From Alteromonas gracilis (GTDB taxonomy: Bacteria > Pseudomonadota > Gammaproteobacteria > Enterobacterales > Alteromonadaceae): a stretch of 64,000 nucleotides of DNA. Shown piece by piece: positions 34,743 to 44,180 of this stretch; position 1 is the stretch's first letter, and every line of letters begins with the position of its first letter. The position numbers were made by a program, and so were the translations under genes. The notes below the pieces were generated by a model, which did no database searches, was not told where the DNA came from, and saw only the letters and a list, made by a program, of their open reading frames with translations. The DNA lies in assembly GCF_002993325.1 (NCBI RefSeq), contig NZ_PVNO01000003.1, positions 1-64,000 of the forward strand. The letters are read 5' to 3'.

Positions 34743-37700
34743 TTACCACGACTTAAACAACAACGGAATAATCTCTTGGCCCGTACATGGCTTCGCGTAA
34801 AAGTAGCCTTGGTGTAGGAAACACGACTTCGATTTTAATTCGTCAACCTGCGCTTTTGTTTCAACGCCTTCAGCTATACACGTCATCTTTAAATTGCTGG
34901 CAAGTGTGATGGTGGTAGTCACTAGTGCTTCATTGGCGTTACCAGGCGCCATTTCATTAACAAAGCTCTTATCAATTTTTAATACCGACAGCGGATAGCG
35001 TTTCAGGTAACTGAGCGATGAATACCCTGTTCCAAAATCATCCAGTGCTAGTACAAAACCTTCGTTAACAAAACGTTGAATTTGCCTAAGCGCGTTGTCG
35101 CTATCGTCCATCAATACGCCTTCTGTGATTTCAAAACGAAATGCTTCCTTTGGTAACCCAAACTCACCAAGTAAATTTAAAACGCCCGCCACATCGAACT
35201 CGGTTTTAAAATGCAATGCCGACAGATTAATTGAAACATATCCTTCAAAACCTTTCTCATACCATGAGGACAAGTCTTCAGCAGCTCTTCGCATCGCTCT
35301 GCGTGTAACTTCAATTATGTATTTGAGCTCTTCTAGCACGGGAATGAATTGATCTGGGTATAACGGCTCATCGTTCAGCCTTCCCCTCAACAATAGCTCT
35401 ACCCCAACAGTCGTGTTGTTTCTGGAATCAATAATGGGCTGATAATGGTTAAAGAAGCCGTCTTCTGAGAACGCACGTTTTACCTTGTTTTCTAGCTGAA
35501 GTCGGTTTTTTGCTCGTTCGTTCATGTCGCTCGTAAAGTATGTAAAACCGCTCAGCGCATCTTTTTTAGCCGTATACATAGCTACATCCGCCTGCTTTAT
35601 CAGTTCAGCGGGTTCTGAGGCGTCCTCCGGATAAAATGCCACGCCAATGCTGCAAGACACTCGAAGGACCTCTTCTGCTAATGAAATTGGTGTTTCGACC
35701 GACTCGATAATTTGCGAAACAAATGGACTTAAATCGTCGTCATTACTGACTTCTTCAATTACGATCACAAACTCGTCACCACCAAGTCTTGCAACAGTTC
35801 CCGACTCGGCCACAAGGTTTCTCATCCTGTTTGCTACAATACGTAGCAACTTATCGCCATAATCGTGACCTAGTGAGTCGTTAATTCCCTTAAATCGATC
35901 TAAGTCTACAAACATTACGGCAACACGGTGGGCGTTGTGACGTGCCAAGCCAATAGCGTGCTCTAACCTATCTAAGAGGAGTGGCCGGTTTACCAAGCCT
36001 GTCAGGCTATCATAGGTCGCAATTTTTAAGAGTTTGCGCTCCGCATTTTTTTGCTCTGTGATGTCCGATATAACAATTAGATAGTGATCAGCATCATAGG
36101 TTTCACCACTTACCGCTGTAATATCGATTAAAACATCGTAGCGTTTTCCGTCGGCACCATCTATTGTGGCTTCATCTTTCCAAAAATCACCACCCTGCAT
36201 TTCTGGCAATTTTCCAGAAAGGTGTCTGTTCAAATTCGGGTAGCGCAAATAAAGTTTCGCTAGCTGCTTGGGTAAAGGTTCTTTACTGTTAAATCCAAAC
36301 ACCTGCTCAAATGCTGGGTTCGCAGCAACAAGGCGCTTATCTTTATCAAAGATTAAAACCCAGTCGCGAGTTTGCCTGAATGCATCACTAAACAAAGTCA
36401 CCTGTTGCTGGGCTTTTTGTAACCTAAATAGCTGACGCTGACGCGATAACAAATAAGCGATCAAAAGACCAATAATAAGTAATGCGTATATCGTGTAAGC
36501 CAGCGGTGAACGAAGTGGCGCATAAGGCATGGAAAGAGTAACTTCAGCAGGAGTGACATTGAAATCGAAGCTTCCCGGTGTAGGTACGACCGAGAATACG
36601 TAGTCGCCAGGCTCTATATTGGCGATGGTAATTTTTGCATCTTCCGTAACGCCTTCTGTTACGGTTTGCTCCCCGTTAAGCAATTTATAGTAATATTTTA
36701 CCTTTCCGACACCAGACATAGTAAGGGCTGAAAAATGGATAGTTAGCCCATAGTCTTCATAGCCTAAGTTAAAATGAAGCCCATTTAAGTTCGCAAGAGG
36801 TTGTGGAAGCACTCTATTATCTACAGAAAGTTCGGTAATCGCCGTTTGCTTACTAAGCAAACTTTTTCCAGTCTCTAAGTTTTCTAACTGTGACGGTGAA
36901 AATACGACCGCGCCGCTTGTAGAGCCGTAAACAAGCCGACCATCATTGAGCTTGAGAGACGCTCCCTGATTAAATTCAGACACACTCAACTCACGACCGT
37001 AGATGAAATTCTTTATTTGGCTAGTTGAAGGGTCATACCTGTGCAAGCCCTTATGGGAACTAAACCATATCTTCCCAGACTCATCTTTTTGAAGGCCATA
37101 CACAATATTGGAAAGTAAAATATTGGAGTCATCTAAATTGTAGAGCGGCTCGAAGGTGTCAGCATCTATTCCAATAAGGCCTACACCACTGTAAGCAAGC
37201 CATAACACGCCCATATCATCGATAACCCAGGAACCTATAGAGCGGTCTCTGGCCCGTTGAAGCTCTGAAAATCTGTAAACAAGTTCATGACCGGAGGTTT
37301 TAGGGTCAATCAACCAAAGTCCGCCCTCGGTTGCGAAGAACAGCCTATTGTCATGATGGGGAGACTCCCCTAGAAAACCGAATGAAAAATTAATATCAAA
37401 TACTCGGGGGTCGAGCTCTAAAGTAGAAATACGTTTTTGTTCAATGTCGTACCTTATAAAATCGGTAACCCCGATGAAGTAAAGCTGGCCATCACTTGCT
37501 AGCATTGCGCCTGGCGCGTAGGCGTCGAAGATAGAGGGCTCTCCACCGTTTAAAATAGCTGGTCGCTTCGACTCACCGGTTTTTGGGTCAAAAAGTCGAA
37601 TTCCATTGTAGGATTGAATTACGAGTCTTCCATCAGACAGTGGAATGATGCGGTCGATTGCACCATCTCCCATAGACGCAAGCTCAGATTCTGAAAAGAG

Positions 37701-38915
37701 ATATTTGTTGGACTCTCTAGACGTTAAATTGTAACGATTGAGTCCATTCTCTGTGCCTAGCCACAGTTCGTTAGGCTGTGTTTCGGCTAGGGCCCATATC
37801 ACATGACTCGTAAGAACATCGCCGCTTCCAGTTCGCGTATTCTGTATTGAAAAGATATCAGCACTTTTGGTACCAAAATAAAGCGCACCCGCGTAAACAG
37901 AGCTAAGCCAAAGGTTTCCAGATTCGTCTTTTGCGATGGCTGATATCTTTTTATTTGATAGCTCGGTCGACCCATTGTGCGGCTCCAAGATATGTTCATA
38001 CTCCCATCCGCTAGCTGTCTTATTTAATTCGTAGAGCCCTTTATTCGTGCCCATCCAAAATCCGTCGGCTTTATGCTGCACCATAGTCCACACGTTCCTG
38101 TCAGATACAGCTTGAGTGAAAACTCCTTCTTTCTCGCCTCGTAACTGCGCGAGGAAATTTGTTTTCTCTGCAACAAAAACACCCTGAACCGTTGTGATCC
38201 AAACCCTATCTTGGTTATCTACCATCAAAAACTTAGCGTTATCATTGTCAAGATTTTTCGGTATTTCGCCCAGATAGTTAAGCTCGCTAAGCGATTGAGA
38301 TGGGTTATTTACATCTTTAGTGAAAACACCAGATGTGGTAGCAATAAGGAGCGTGTCGTCTATGGTAATCGCAGCGCGAATACTCTGATTATTATCGAGA
38401 AACTTTTCAGGAAGTCGTGCTACTGTCTCGAGGGTGTTGGTCTGGGTATTGAATCTCTGCACTTCTTCTGCAAGTGCAATGATCACTTGATTCTCGCTTT
38501 GCCAGTGAAAGGATTCTGCGTGCTGAATAAAGCCTTTTACATCTCTATAACTTGTAGGCTCTATCTGTTCAATCTTCTGAGTTGCCAAATCTAAATAAAA
38601 AACACCTCTACCGTAAACGCTAAACCAAAGTGATTCTTTTCCCTTTAATGAGAGCTTGTAAATTGAGGCATCAACTATGGAATTATTAGGGCCTTCTACT
38701 CGTTTGGCACGCACTCCATCCCAGCGAACTAACCCGCCTTCTGTGGCTATCCAAACAAACCCGTCTTCACTGAGGACGATGTCGTTAACGATATCCTGAG
38801 GCAAACCGTTTTTTGTCGAAAGCGATTGAAAAACCGGATTGGATAATCGAGGTGACGCTGCCGCCTGCCATCCCACCACAAAAAGAAACAGAAACAAATA
38901 AAAGAAACTTCGCAT
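34743..38915 (-). CDS. Periplasmic-propeller PAS-GGDEF-EAL cyclic-di-GMP sensor
   Basis: A 1390-residue membrane sensor. In order: signal peptide (1-21); two-component regulator propeller repeats (about 30-700, e.g. DGFVWIATEGGLVRWDG); a Y_Y_Y domain (about 725-790); a membrane helix (about 800-822); PAS (about 840-955); GGDEF with intact RLGGDEFVIV; and EAL (about 1140-1385). In the EAL domain the motif reads ELL (GVELLLRG) with the Glu kept, and DDFGTGYSSL and AEGVET are present, so phosphodiesterase activity is plausible beside cyclase activity. It probably links a periplasmic ligand to cyclic-di-GMP level. Monocistronic. Confidence 0.93.
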   Translation of the reverse strand: MRSFFYLFLFLFVVGWQAAASPRLSNPVFQSLSTKNGLPQDIVNDIVLSEDGFVWIATEGGLVRWDGVRAKRVEGPNNSIVDASIYKLSLKGKESLWFSVYGRGVFYLDLATQKIEQIEPTSYRDVKGFIQHAESFHWQSENQVIIALAEEVQRFNTQTNTLETVARLPEKFLDNNQSIRAAITIDDTLLIATTSGVFTKDVNNPSQSLSELNYLGEIPKNLDNDNAKFLMVDNQDRVWITTVQGVFVAEKTNFLAQLRGEKEGVFTQAVSDRNVWTMVQHKADGFWMGTNKGLYELNKTASGWEYEHILEPHNGSTELSNKKISAIAKDESGNLWLSSVYAGALYFGTKSADIFSIQNTRTGSGDVLTSHVIWALAETQPNELWLGTENGLNRYNLTSRESNKYLFSESELASMGDGAIDRIIPLSDGRLVIQSYNGIRLFDPKTGESKRPAILNGGEPSIFDAYAPGAMLASDGQLYFIGVTDFIRYDIEQKRISTLELDPRVFDINFSFGFLGESPHHDNRLFFATEGGLWLIDPKTSGHELVYRFSELQRARDRSIGSWVIDDMGVLWLAYSGVGLIGIDADTFEPLYNLDDSNILLSNIVYGLQKDESGKIWFSSHKGLHRYDPSTSQIKNFIYGRELSVSEFNQGASLKLNDGRLVYGSTSGAVVFSPSQLENLETGKSLLSKQTAITELSVDNRVLPQPLANLNGLHFNLGYEDYGLTIHFSALTMSGVGKVKYYYKLLNGEQTVTEGVTEDAKITIANIEPGDYVFSVVPTPGSFDFNVTPAEVTLSMPYAPLRSPLAYTIYALLIIGLLIAYLLSRQRQLFRLQKAQQQVTLFSDAFRQTRDWVLIFDKDKRLVAANPAFEQVFGFNSKEPLPKQLAKLYLRYPNLNRHLSGKLPEMQGGDFWKDEATIDGADGKRYDVLIDITAVSGETYDADHYLIVISDITEQKNAERKLLKIATYDSLTGLVNRPLLLDRLEHAIGLARHNAHRVAVMFVDLDRFKGINDSLGHDYGDKLLRIVANRMRNLVAESGTVARLGGDEFVIVIEEVSNDDDLSPFVSQIIESVETPISLAEEVLRVSCSIGVAFYPEDASEPAELIKQADVAMYTAKKDALSGFTYFTSDMNERAKNRLQLENKVKRAFSEDGFFNHYQPIIDSRNNTTVGVELLLRGRLNDEPLYPDQFIPVLEELKYIIEVTRRAMRRAAEDLSSWYEKGFEGYVSINLSALHFKTEFDVAGVLNLLGEFGLPKEAFRFEITEGVLMDDSDNALRQIQRFVNEGFVLALDDFGTGYSSLSYLKRYPLSVLKIDKSFVNEMAPGNANEALVTTTITLASNLKMTCIAEGVETKAQVDELKSKSCFLHQGYFYAKPCTGQEIIPLLFKSW

Positions 38916-39115
38916 CGAATAAAGGTCGTTCGGTAAGATTTATTATTATTCACTTCAGTGTAACAGAATGTTTTAAGCATGGGCAGCATCCGTACACAGG
39001 TTTTTAACTCAAAAGTATTGCGATATCACGTTGATAAAAAAGATATTTATTTTTCGAATTGAGTGAAACGTTTTACCTTTATTTTAAGTTTAGGTATATA
39101 AACGACTCGGTACCA

Positions 39116-40501
39116 TTAATCTTGTTGAACTGGAATACGACCTACTGGAACAATTTGACGTCTAATACTAGGCTGTGGTGCTAGCCTATATAAATCGCCA
39201 TTTTGCCCCACATAATGTTTTAAAACACCGCTCTCTTTCGCGATGTTGGCATGAGCAGTAAGATGGAGGTGTTCGCCATGAACGGGAATAGAAATCTTCG
39301 GTTTTACCCAGTGATACATAAGCTTGAGCTCTTCTTCACAAGGATGACCGCTAGCGTGGATAGGTAGAGGACTGTCTTCACTATGAATCACTGTCACTCC
39401 TTTATCTGTCAGTGATTTACTTAAACGCTCAACGCTTTTCTCGTTGCCTGGGATCACTATAGAAGAGAACAGCACCGTATCGCCCTTCTCGACCTGAAGA
39501 TGGGGGTGATTATCTTTAGCTAGCCTTGCAAGCGCTGTATTTTTTTCGCCTTGGCTACCCGTAGCCACAGCAAGCACCTCATGTGGCGGTAGATAGCCGA
39601 GATGTTGTGCATCGGCAATTGGCAAGTCGTCAGGCCAAATCCCCTGCTGCTTAGCGATGCCGTACATATTTAATAGTGAACGCCCATAAAGCCCCATGTA
39701 ACGTTGCGTTTTTTTCGCCACCCTCGCCAAAGAAATAAGGCGCGCGATATTACTACCAAAGCATCCGACAACGATCCTGCCTTTGAGAGGTAAAATGGTG
39801 CTGAGTAATCCATCATAACAGTTGCGCTCGGAAATGGAGAAACCAGGTTTTGGCGCGTTAGTAGAATCACCTACCAGCGCAAGTATGTTCTCTTTTCCAA
39901 GCTGTTTGTAAAGTTTTACGTCAAACGGTTTACCGGTAATAGGGTTGGCATCAATTTTCCAATCAGCAGTATGTAAAACGGTTCCCACTGGTGTGGATAT
40001 TTTCAAGGCAAAAGGCTCAGGCAGAGAATGGGTAATTGCCAGCCAGTTTACTGTAAATGGCCCAATTTGGCGGATATCGCCAGCGTCAACCTCAACAATC
40101 GGAATACGGTTTGCCAATTTACTTTTAGCGAGTTTTCGTCGGAGTACTTCAGCGGTAAAAGGCGTAGTGTAAATTGGCTTTTGAAATCTCTCCCATAGAT
40201 AAGGGATTGCACCTACGTGGTCTTCGTGAGCATGAGTAATAACAATACCTGCCAGCGACTCCTTTTGACTAGCAATGAAAGAAGGGTCGGGAGCGACAAC
40301 GCGGTGAGTAGTCCCTGCTTTGCTACCTTCTCCATGAGTACTTTTGATTTTGTAACTCGGTATCAAGGGTTCATCGAAAGAGACACCGCAATCTACCATC
40401 AGCCACTGCCCATTGTGGCCATAGAGATTGAGATTCATCCCAATCTCTCCGGTCCCTCCTAGGGGTACAAACCACAAGTCGTCCGCTTTTGGTTGCAACA
40501 A
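39116..40501 (-). CDS. RNase J-like metallo-beta-lactamase ribonuclease
   Basis: A 461-residue beta-CASP metallo-hydrolase. It has FVPLGGTGEIGMNLNLYG, the zinc motif THAHEDHVGAIPYLW, the later HTADWKID, and the C-terminal PIHASGHPCEEE and IPVHGEHLHL motifs seen in RNase J. It lacks the long RNase J C-terminal domain, so it is a short form. RNA maturation or decay is the likely role. Start is TTG at 40501 with AAAGG about 11 bases upstream; the next in-frame Met lies within the conserved core. Confidence 0.83.
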   Translation of the reverse strand: MLQPKADDLWFVPLGGTGEIGMNLNLYGHNGQWLMVDCGVSFDEPLIPSYKIKSTHGEGSKAGTTHRVVAPDPSFIASQKESLAGIVITHAHEDHVGAIPYLWERFQKPIYTTPFTAEVLRRKLAKSKLANRIPIVEVDAGDIRQIGPFTVNWLAITHSLPEPFALKISTPVGTVLHTADWKIDANPITGKPFDVKLYKQLGKENILALVGDSTNAPKPGFSISERNCYDGLLSTILPLKGRIVVGCFGSNIARLISLARVAKKTQRYMGLYGRSLLNMYGIAKQQGIWPDDLPIADAQHLGYLPPHEVLAVATGSQGEKNTALARLAKDNHPHLQVEKGDTVLFSSIVIPGNEKSVERLSKSLTDKGVTVIHSEDSPLPIHASGHPCEEELKLMYHWVKPKISIPVHGEHLHLTAHANIAKESGVLKHYVGQNGDLYRLAPQPSIRRQIVPVGRIPVQQD

Positions 40502-40566
40502 ATTAACACTACCTTTAAATAAATTTTATTACTTAGCGAGGATAATTTCTGATATCAAAAACACGA

Positions 40567-40800
40567 CTACTCATGTAACTCGGCATTGAGCTGGTCTATG
40601 ACTTCAGCCCACGCTGCATCCTCAACAATTGCATCCTTTAAAAACGCAGACTGACTCTCGTCCCAATAAGGAGCCTCATGTAGATGTTGACTCTTATTCA
40701 GTCCCCGGTGTGTTTCAAAAAATTCAGCGATTTCTTCGTCTGAACTTCCTAGGCCAAGTTGACTAAACAGACTATTTATCGAGGGTTGCTCAGTAAACAT
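40567..40800 (-). CDS. DUF2789 protein
   Basis: A 77-residue acidic protein that matches DUF2789: SINSLFSQLGLGSSDEEIAE, FFETHRGLNKSQHLHEAPYW and SQSAFLKDAIVEDAAWAEVI. Function unknown. ATG with a strong AAAGGAGACA site. Next to a DUF2750 gene on the same strand with a 59-base gap, possibly one transcript. Confidence 0.88.
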   Translation of the reverse strand: MFTEQPSINSLFSQLGLGSSDEEIAEFFETHRGLNKSQHLHEAPYWDESQSAFLKDAIVEDAAWAEVIDQLNAELHE

Positions 40801-40859
40801 ATTGTCTCCTTTTATTCCTAATAAGTGTTTACCGGCACATCTGCTTCTGAGATCACAGG

Positions 40860-41210
40860 TTATAAATACTCTGCAAAATCTTCAGGCGTTATTACCTCAC
40901 CTTCTTCGGCAGGTACAGGACACACGATGACCATAAGCTCATCTTGGGTCATACCCGGAACCCATTTAGTTAAGAACTCTTGCGTAGTAAGCTCCATCGC
41001 CTCGCAGTGAGCCCAATCCTCTGTCGCCCACAATAATGCAAGTTCAGATTCAGGCCAAATTGGTACGCCATCCTCTTCATCCGTAGTTAGCATCACACAT
41101 CCATGCTCATCTTTGAGAATGAATAATCGTTGTTCGGCTTTAATAATTGCTAAACTGGCGTCTAATCGCTGAGCAGCACTTTTTTCTAACAATGGATGTA
41201 TATTTGGCAT
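40860..41210 (-). CDS. DUF2750 protein
   Basis: A 116-residue soluble protein of DUF2750, with the typical pattern RLFILKDEHGCVMLTTDEEDG, PIWPESELALLWA and the final ITPEDFAEYL. The role is unknown. It precedes the DUF2789 gene. Confidence 0.85.
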   Translation of the reverse strand: MPNIHPLLEKSAAQRLDASLAIIKAEQRLFILKDEHGCVMLTTDEEDGVPIWPESELALLWATEDWAHCEAMELTTQEFLTKWVPGMTQDELMVIVCPVPAEEGEVITPEDFAEYL

Positions 41211-41277
41211 AAAATTCTCGTTTTGATTGGCGCGATTGCCACATTCTGTGTATTCAAAGTTATTGTCTAATTAACGA

Positions 41278-42108
41278 TTAATTTGCAGTCGACACACTGT
41301 CTATAATTTCTGTTAGACCTACTCTTCTTACTTGCTTCATGCTGTGTACGTATACTTTCAGTGATACGTTTTCCAATACTTTAATTTTCGTAAGTTTTAC
41401 ATTTTCAGGTAATTGGGTTTGAACATTTGTGGGTAAAACAGCAACACCACCTTCGCTTTGAAGATTGTTTAACGCTAAGTTCAAAGAGTTTGTTCTTAAT
41501 TTAGCATCTCGTAATTGTGGATAGGTCGTAAGTAGCCAGTCTCTTGCTTTGGCGCCCCAGTCGATGGCAACAAAATCGGCGGCATCTATGGTTTCCCGTC
41601 CCTCTCCGACTCTATACAGAGCAAGTTCATGCTCTAGCAACACTGTGCTATTCACTTCTTCTGACTTTAACGGTTCGGTAGAAAAAGACAAATCTGTAAC
41701 GCGTTCGTGCATTTGACGAGACAAGGTGTCAAGCGTAAGCACTTCCGCTTTGACCGACCAATCCGGAAAGGCATTATGCAAGTGACTCAACATTTGGGGT
41801 AACAACAATTCACTGGCTAATTGCGTAGCGCCACATACTACATATTCAGACGACTGAATTTGTAATTCCTGTTTAGCCTCGTTTAGTGTTGCACAAAGCT
41901 GTTTCGCATAAGGCAGGAGCTTTTCTCCGGATTGCGTAAGCTGAATACTATTTCTTTGCCTAATGAACAACGTGGTGTGAAAGTATTCTTCAAGAAGCTT
42001 TATACGTGCACTGACTGCAGATTGTGTGAGGTAAAGATTTTCTGCGGCTTTACCAAAGTGACGAGTTTTGGCCACCTCTATAAAGGTGGTAAGGAAGCGT
42101 ATGTCCAT
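41278..42108 (-). CDS. hdfR: HdfR-like LysR transcriptional regulator
   Basis: A 276-residue LysR regulator. The N-terminus (FLTTFIEVAKTRHFGKAAEN, then LYLTQSAVSARIKLLEE and SGEKLLPYA) is close to E. coli HdfR, which represses the flagellar master operon flhDC and acts on some other genes. The neighbourhood supports the call: as in E. coli, it lies divergent from a maoP (yifE) gene, here 690 bases away with one small gene between. The effector domain is somewhat short. Targets in this organism are unknown. Confidence 0.85.
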   Translation of the reverse strand: MDIRFLTTFIEVAKTRHFGKAAENLYLTQSAVSARIKLLEEYFHTTLFIRQRNSIQLTQSGEKLLPYAKQLCATLNEAKQELQIQSSEYVVCGATQLASELLLPQMLSHLHNAFPDWSVKAEVLTLDTLSRQMHERVTDLSFSTEPLKSEEVNSTVLLEHELALYRVGEGRETIDAADFVAIDWGAKARDWLLTTYPQLRDAKLRTNSLNLALNNLQSEGGVAVLPTNVQTQLPENVKLTKIKVLENVSLKVYVHSMKQVRRVGLTEIIDSVSTAN

Positions 42109-42234
42109 GCTTGTTGTACAACCGAATCAAAGTGTGTCTAAATTGACATAGATGATACGGCAAGTAAACACAAAAGCACAGAAGCGCACCGCTACAAACG
42201 GTACGCTTTATCAAATTTTCACCAACTAGTAGAA

Positions 42235-42402
42235 TTAATATTCTTCTTGGTGCAGACGACGCTGTTTATCACGACGTTGTAGGTCACGCTTTTGTTTAAC
42301 TTTGACGCTGCTTTGACGCTTAGCGTTAGTTTTCTTTGCGTAAGAACCTTCGTCTTCTACCGAGTCCCATTCTTCACGCTGGTAACGATAGTCTTTGCTC
42401 AT
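42235..42402 (-). CDS. Small basic hypothetical protein (55 residues)
   Basis: A 55-residue, highly charged protein: MSKDYRYQREEWDSVEDEGS, then a Lys/Arg/Gln-rich tail ending in RLHQEEY. ATG start; upstream GAGAAA is a weak ribosome site. Too short for usual frame cut-offs. The base composition is higher in GC than the AT-rich sequence beside it and the codons are regular, which supports a real gene. I recognise no family; nucleic-acid or ribosome binding is possible from its charge. It sits between hdfR and maoP. Confidence 0.6.
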   Translation of the reverse strand: MSKDYRYQREEWDSVEDEGSYAKKTNAKRQSSVKVKQKRDLQRRDKQRRLHQEEY

Positions 42403-42799
42403 TGCTTTCTCTAAGTTGTTAACACACCTTAATTATTAACGTAAGCGTAAAAATGAAAAACGAAAATTTATCATCGTAGCGATAATAATTTTTGATGACT
42501 AAATGGAGTAGTTTTTGAAAAATCCACCGTCACCCAAAGCTATCGATAGAACGTTTATCTGATATCACCTAAAAGCAAAGCATAAAGAGCTAAATTGTTA
42601 AATTATTCAATAATATAGAAGAAAAATAACATCGCTTTACAAGTCACAAATAGCAATCTATCGCTTAATTTATCCTCCATACTTTTTGAATTTATCTTCA
42701 GTTAAAAATTTTTTGTTGATAAGAAAAAAAACTTTTGTTTTATCTTGCTTTTCAATTGTCATAAAAGAGCGCTGAACAAAACATTACGTTGGGTACATT
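42403..42799. other. AT-rich region between the small basic gene and maoP
   Basis: About 400 bases, strongly AT-rich, divergent promoters expected. Weak palindromes: TTATC with GATAA at 42468-42488, and GATAA with TTATC around 42717-42745. In E. coli the maoS site on which MaoP acts lies in this same neighbourhood, so a cognate site may be here. Confidence 0.4.
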
Positions 42800-43156
42800 A
42801 TGAAAAGTTTAGCTATTAGACCATCAGCAAAACCTTACATTGACCGTTTGAAGTTCCCCTATGGATTTCGTAAGTCCGGTGACTTCAGCATTGCTGAAGC
42901 AGATCTTCTCACCACATACGGTAAAACCCTGCTGGGACTTGAGAGTGGCGAACTTAAACCAGAAAGCGACGATGAAGCGCATTTTGTTGACTTTATCAGT
43001 GGTAAGGTTGAAGCAAGCAATAACATGGAGAAGGCGTGGGCAAAGTACGTCAGACTTGCAAGAGGCAAAAAACATTTTTATACGTTGCACAGTAGCGCAA
43101 GTAATCAGTCGGATTACGATGACGACTACTCAGACGACGAGTTCGACGTTGCGTAA
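42800..43156 (+). CDS. maoP: MaoP (DUF413) macrodomain Ori protein
   Basis: A 118-residue DUF413 protein homologous to E. coli YifE/MaoP, which with the maoS site limits mobility of the Ori region. The core FPYGFRKSGDFSIAEADLL, TYGKTLLGLESGEL and VEASNNMEKAWAKYV is clear. The last 20 residues are a highly acidic Asp/Ser/Tyr tail. ATG start with a weak ribosome site. Followed by a perfect palindromic terminator. Confidence 0.9.
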   Translation: MKSLAIRPSAKPYIDRLKFPYGFRKSGDFSIAEADLLTTYGKTLLGLESGELKPESDDEAHFVDFISGKVEASNNMEKAWAKYVRLARGKKHFYTLHSSASNQSDYDDDYSDDEFDVA

Positions 43157-43171
43157 AAAGTATAGACTGAT

Positions 43172-43199
43172 AAAAAAGCTCGCCATGGCGAGCTTTTTT
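43172..43199. terminator. Perfect palindromic terminator
   Basis: A 28-base perfect palindrome centred on CCATGG, with A6 on one side and T6 on the other, 16 bases after the maoP stop. Confidence 0.93.
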
Positions 43200-43351
43200 G
43201 TTTGAGCTTTAAATGATCTCAATCAAGTTATGGAAAGAACAAAATTGAGAAACGTTAAGGAATGTCTACACTTAGATTAAAGATGAGCAAAAAAGCCTGT
43301 ATTAGGTTCTATTGCTCTGATTAAACCAGCCCATGCAAAGGAGGCGCAACG

Positions 43352-44098
43352 ATGGTTATTAGTTCGAAACAGCTTACTCACTTTTCTATTCATGCACTTG
43401 ATGACAAAGTGGGCGGCATTCGCGACATCCTTTTTGATGATGAAACCTTCACCGTTCGTTATCTAGTGGCGGACACTAATACCTGGCTCCCCCTCAGCCG
43501 CAAAGTCGTGATATCCCCTATTTCGGTCAAGCAGTTAGCCTGTGAAGATGAAACAGTTCATATTAATATGACTGTCGATACACTCAAGAATAGCCCTTCA
43601 ATTGACGAACACAAACCTGTCTCTCGCGAGTACGAAGAGAACCTTTTTAAGTACTTTGGCTACGGTTACTACTGGATAGGCCCCGGAGCTTGGGGCGAAT
43701 TTGCCCACCCCGATGAGTTGGTTGAACTACAGCATGCCGAGGAGTCCGATACTGTTCACCCTCAAAAAACATCAAATCATTTACGCGCGGTGGGAGAAGT
43801 TGGAGGATATGAGGTTGCTACGACATCTGACAATGTAGGTCATATTAGCAATTTTATTATTGATACGCGCAGTTGGAAAATCGTACTTCTGGTGGTTGAT
43901 ACAAACAACTGGCTACCCGGCGGGAAGCATTTAGCGTTATTACCGAGCGATATCAAAAACATCGACTGGGCAGCTCATCACGTTAGGGTGAATCTGAGCC
44001 AAGATGAACTAATGAATCGACCTGAAGTGGATAACGATAAGATTTCTGAAGATGGTTACATTGCAACGCTATGCAGTGACCTTAATAGCGGTATATAA
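43352..44098 (+). CDS. Protein with two PRC-barrel domains
   Basis: A 248-residue soluble protein made of two PRC-barrel-like domains. The first (about 5-75) has VGGIRDILFDDETFTVRYLV and NTWLPLSRKVVISP; the second (about 150-225) has VGHISNFIIDTRSWKIVLLV and NNWLPGGKHLALLP. The linker holds a Gly/Tyr/Trp-rich stretch (KYFGYGYYWIGPGAWGEF). PRC-barrels act in RNA processing, photosynthetic complexes and stress proteins; the role here is unknown. ATG with AAAGGAGG upstream. Confidence 0.87.
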   Translation: MVISSKQLTHFSIHALDDKVGGIRDILFDDETFTVRYLVADTNTWLPLSRKVVISPISVKQLACEDETVHINMTVDTLKNSPSIDEHKPVSREYEENLFKYFGYGYYWIGPGAWGEFAHPDELVELQHAEESDTVHPQKTSNHLRAVGEVGGYEVATTSDNVGHISNFIIDTRSWKIVLLVVDTNNWLPGGKHLALLPSDIKNIDWAAHHVRVNLSQDELMNRPEVDNDKISEDGYIATLCSDLNSGI

Positions 44099-44122
44099 AT
44101 GAGGCGATATGCCTTTCTCTTT

Positions 44123-44150
44123 CAATGTCCGTTTCTTTAAACGGACATTG
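44123..44150. terminator. Hairpin between convergent genes
   Basis: A 12-bp perfect stem (44123-44134 with 44139-44150) and a four-base loop. Only short T-runs follow, but its place between the convergent PRC-barrel and ArsR genes suggests a terminator. Confidence 0.7.
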
Positions 44151-44180
44151 CTTTGAGGGTCTTTTACGATAATTTTTACT

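Noticed and set aside
38211-38594. 127-codon plus-strand frame inside the large sensor gene
   Set aside because: It is antisense to propeller repeats that are clearly coding on the minus strand.
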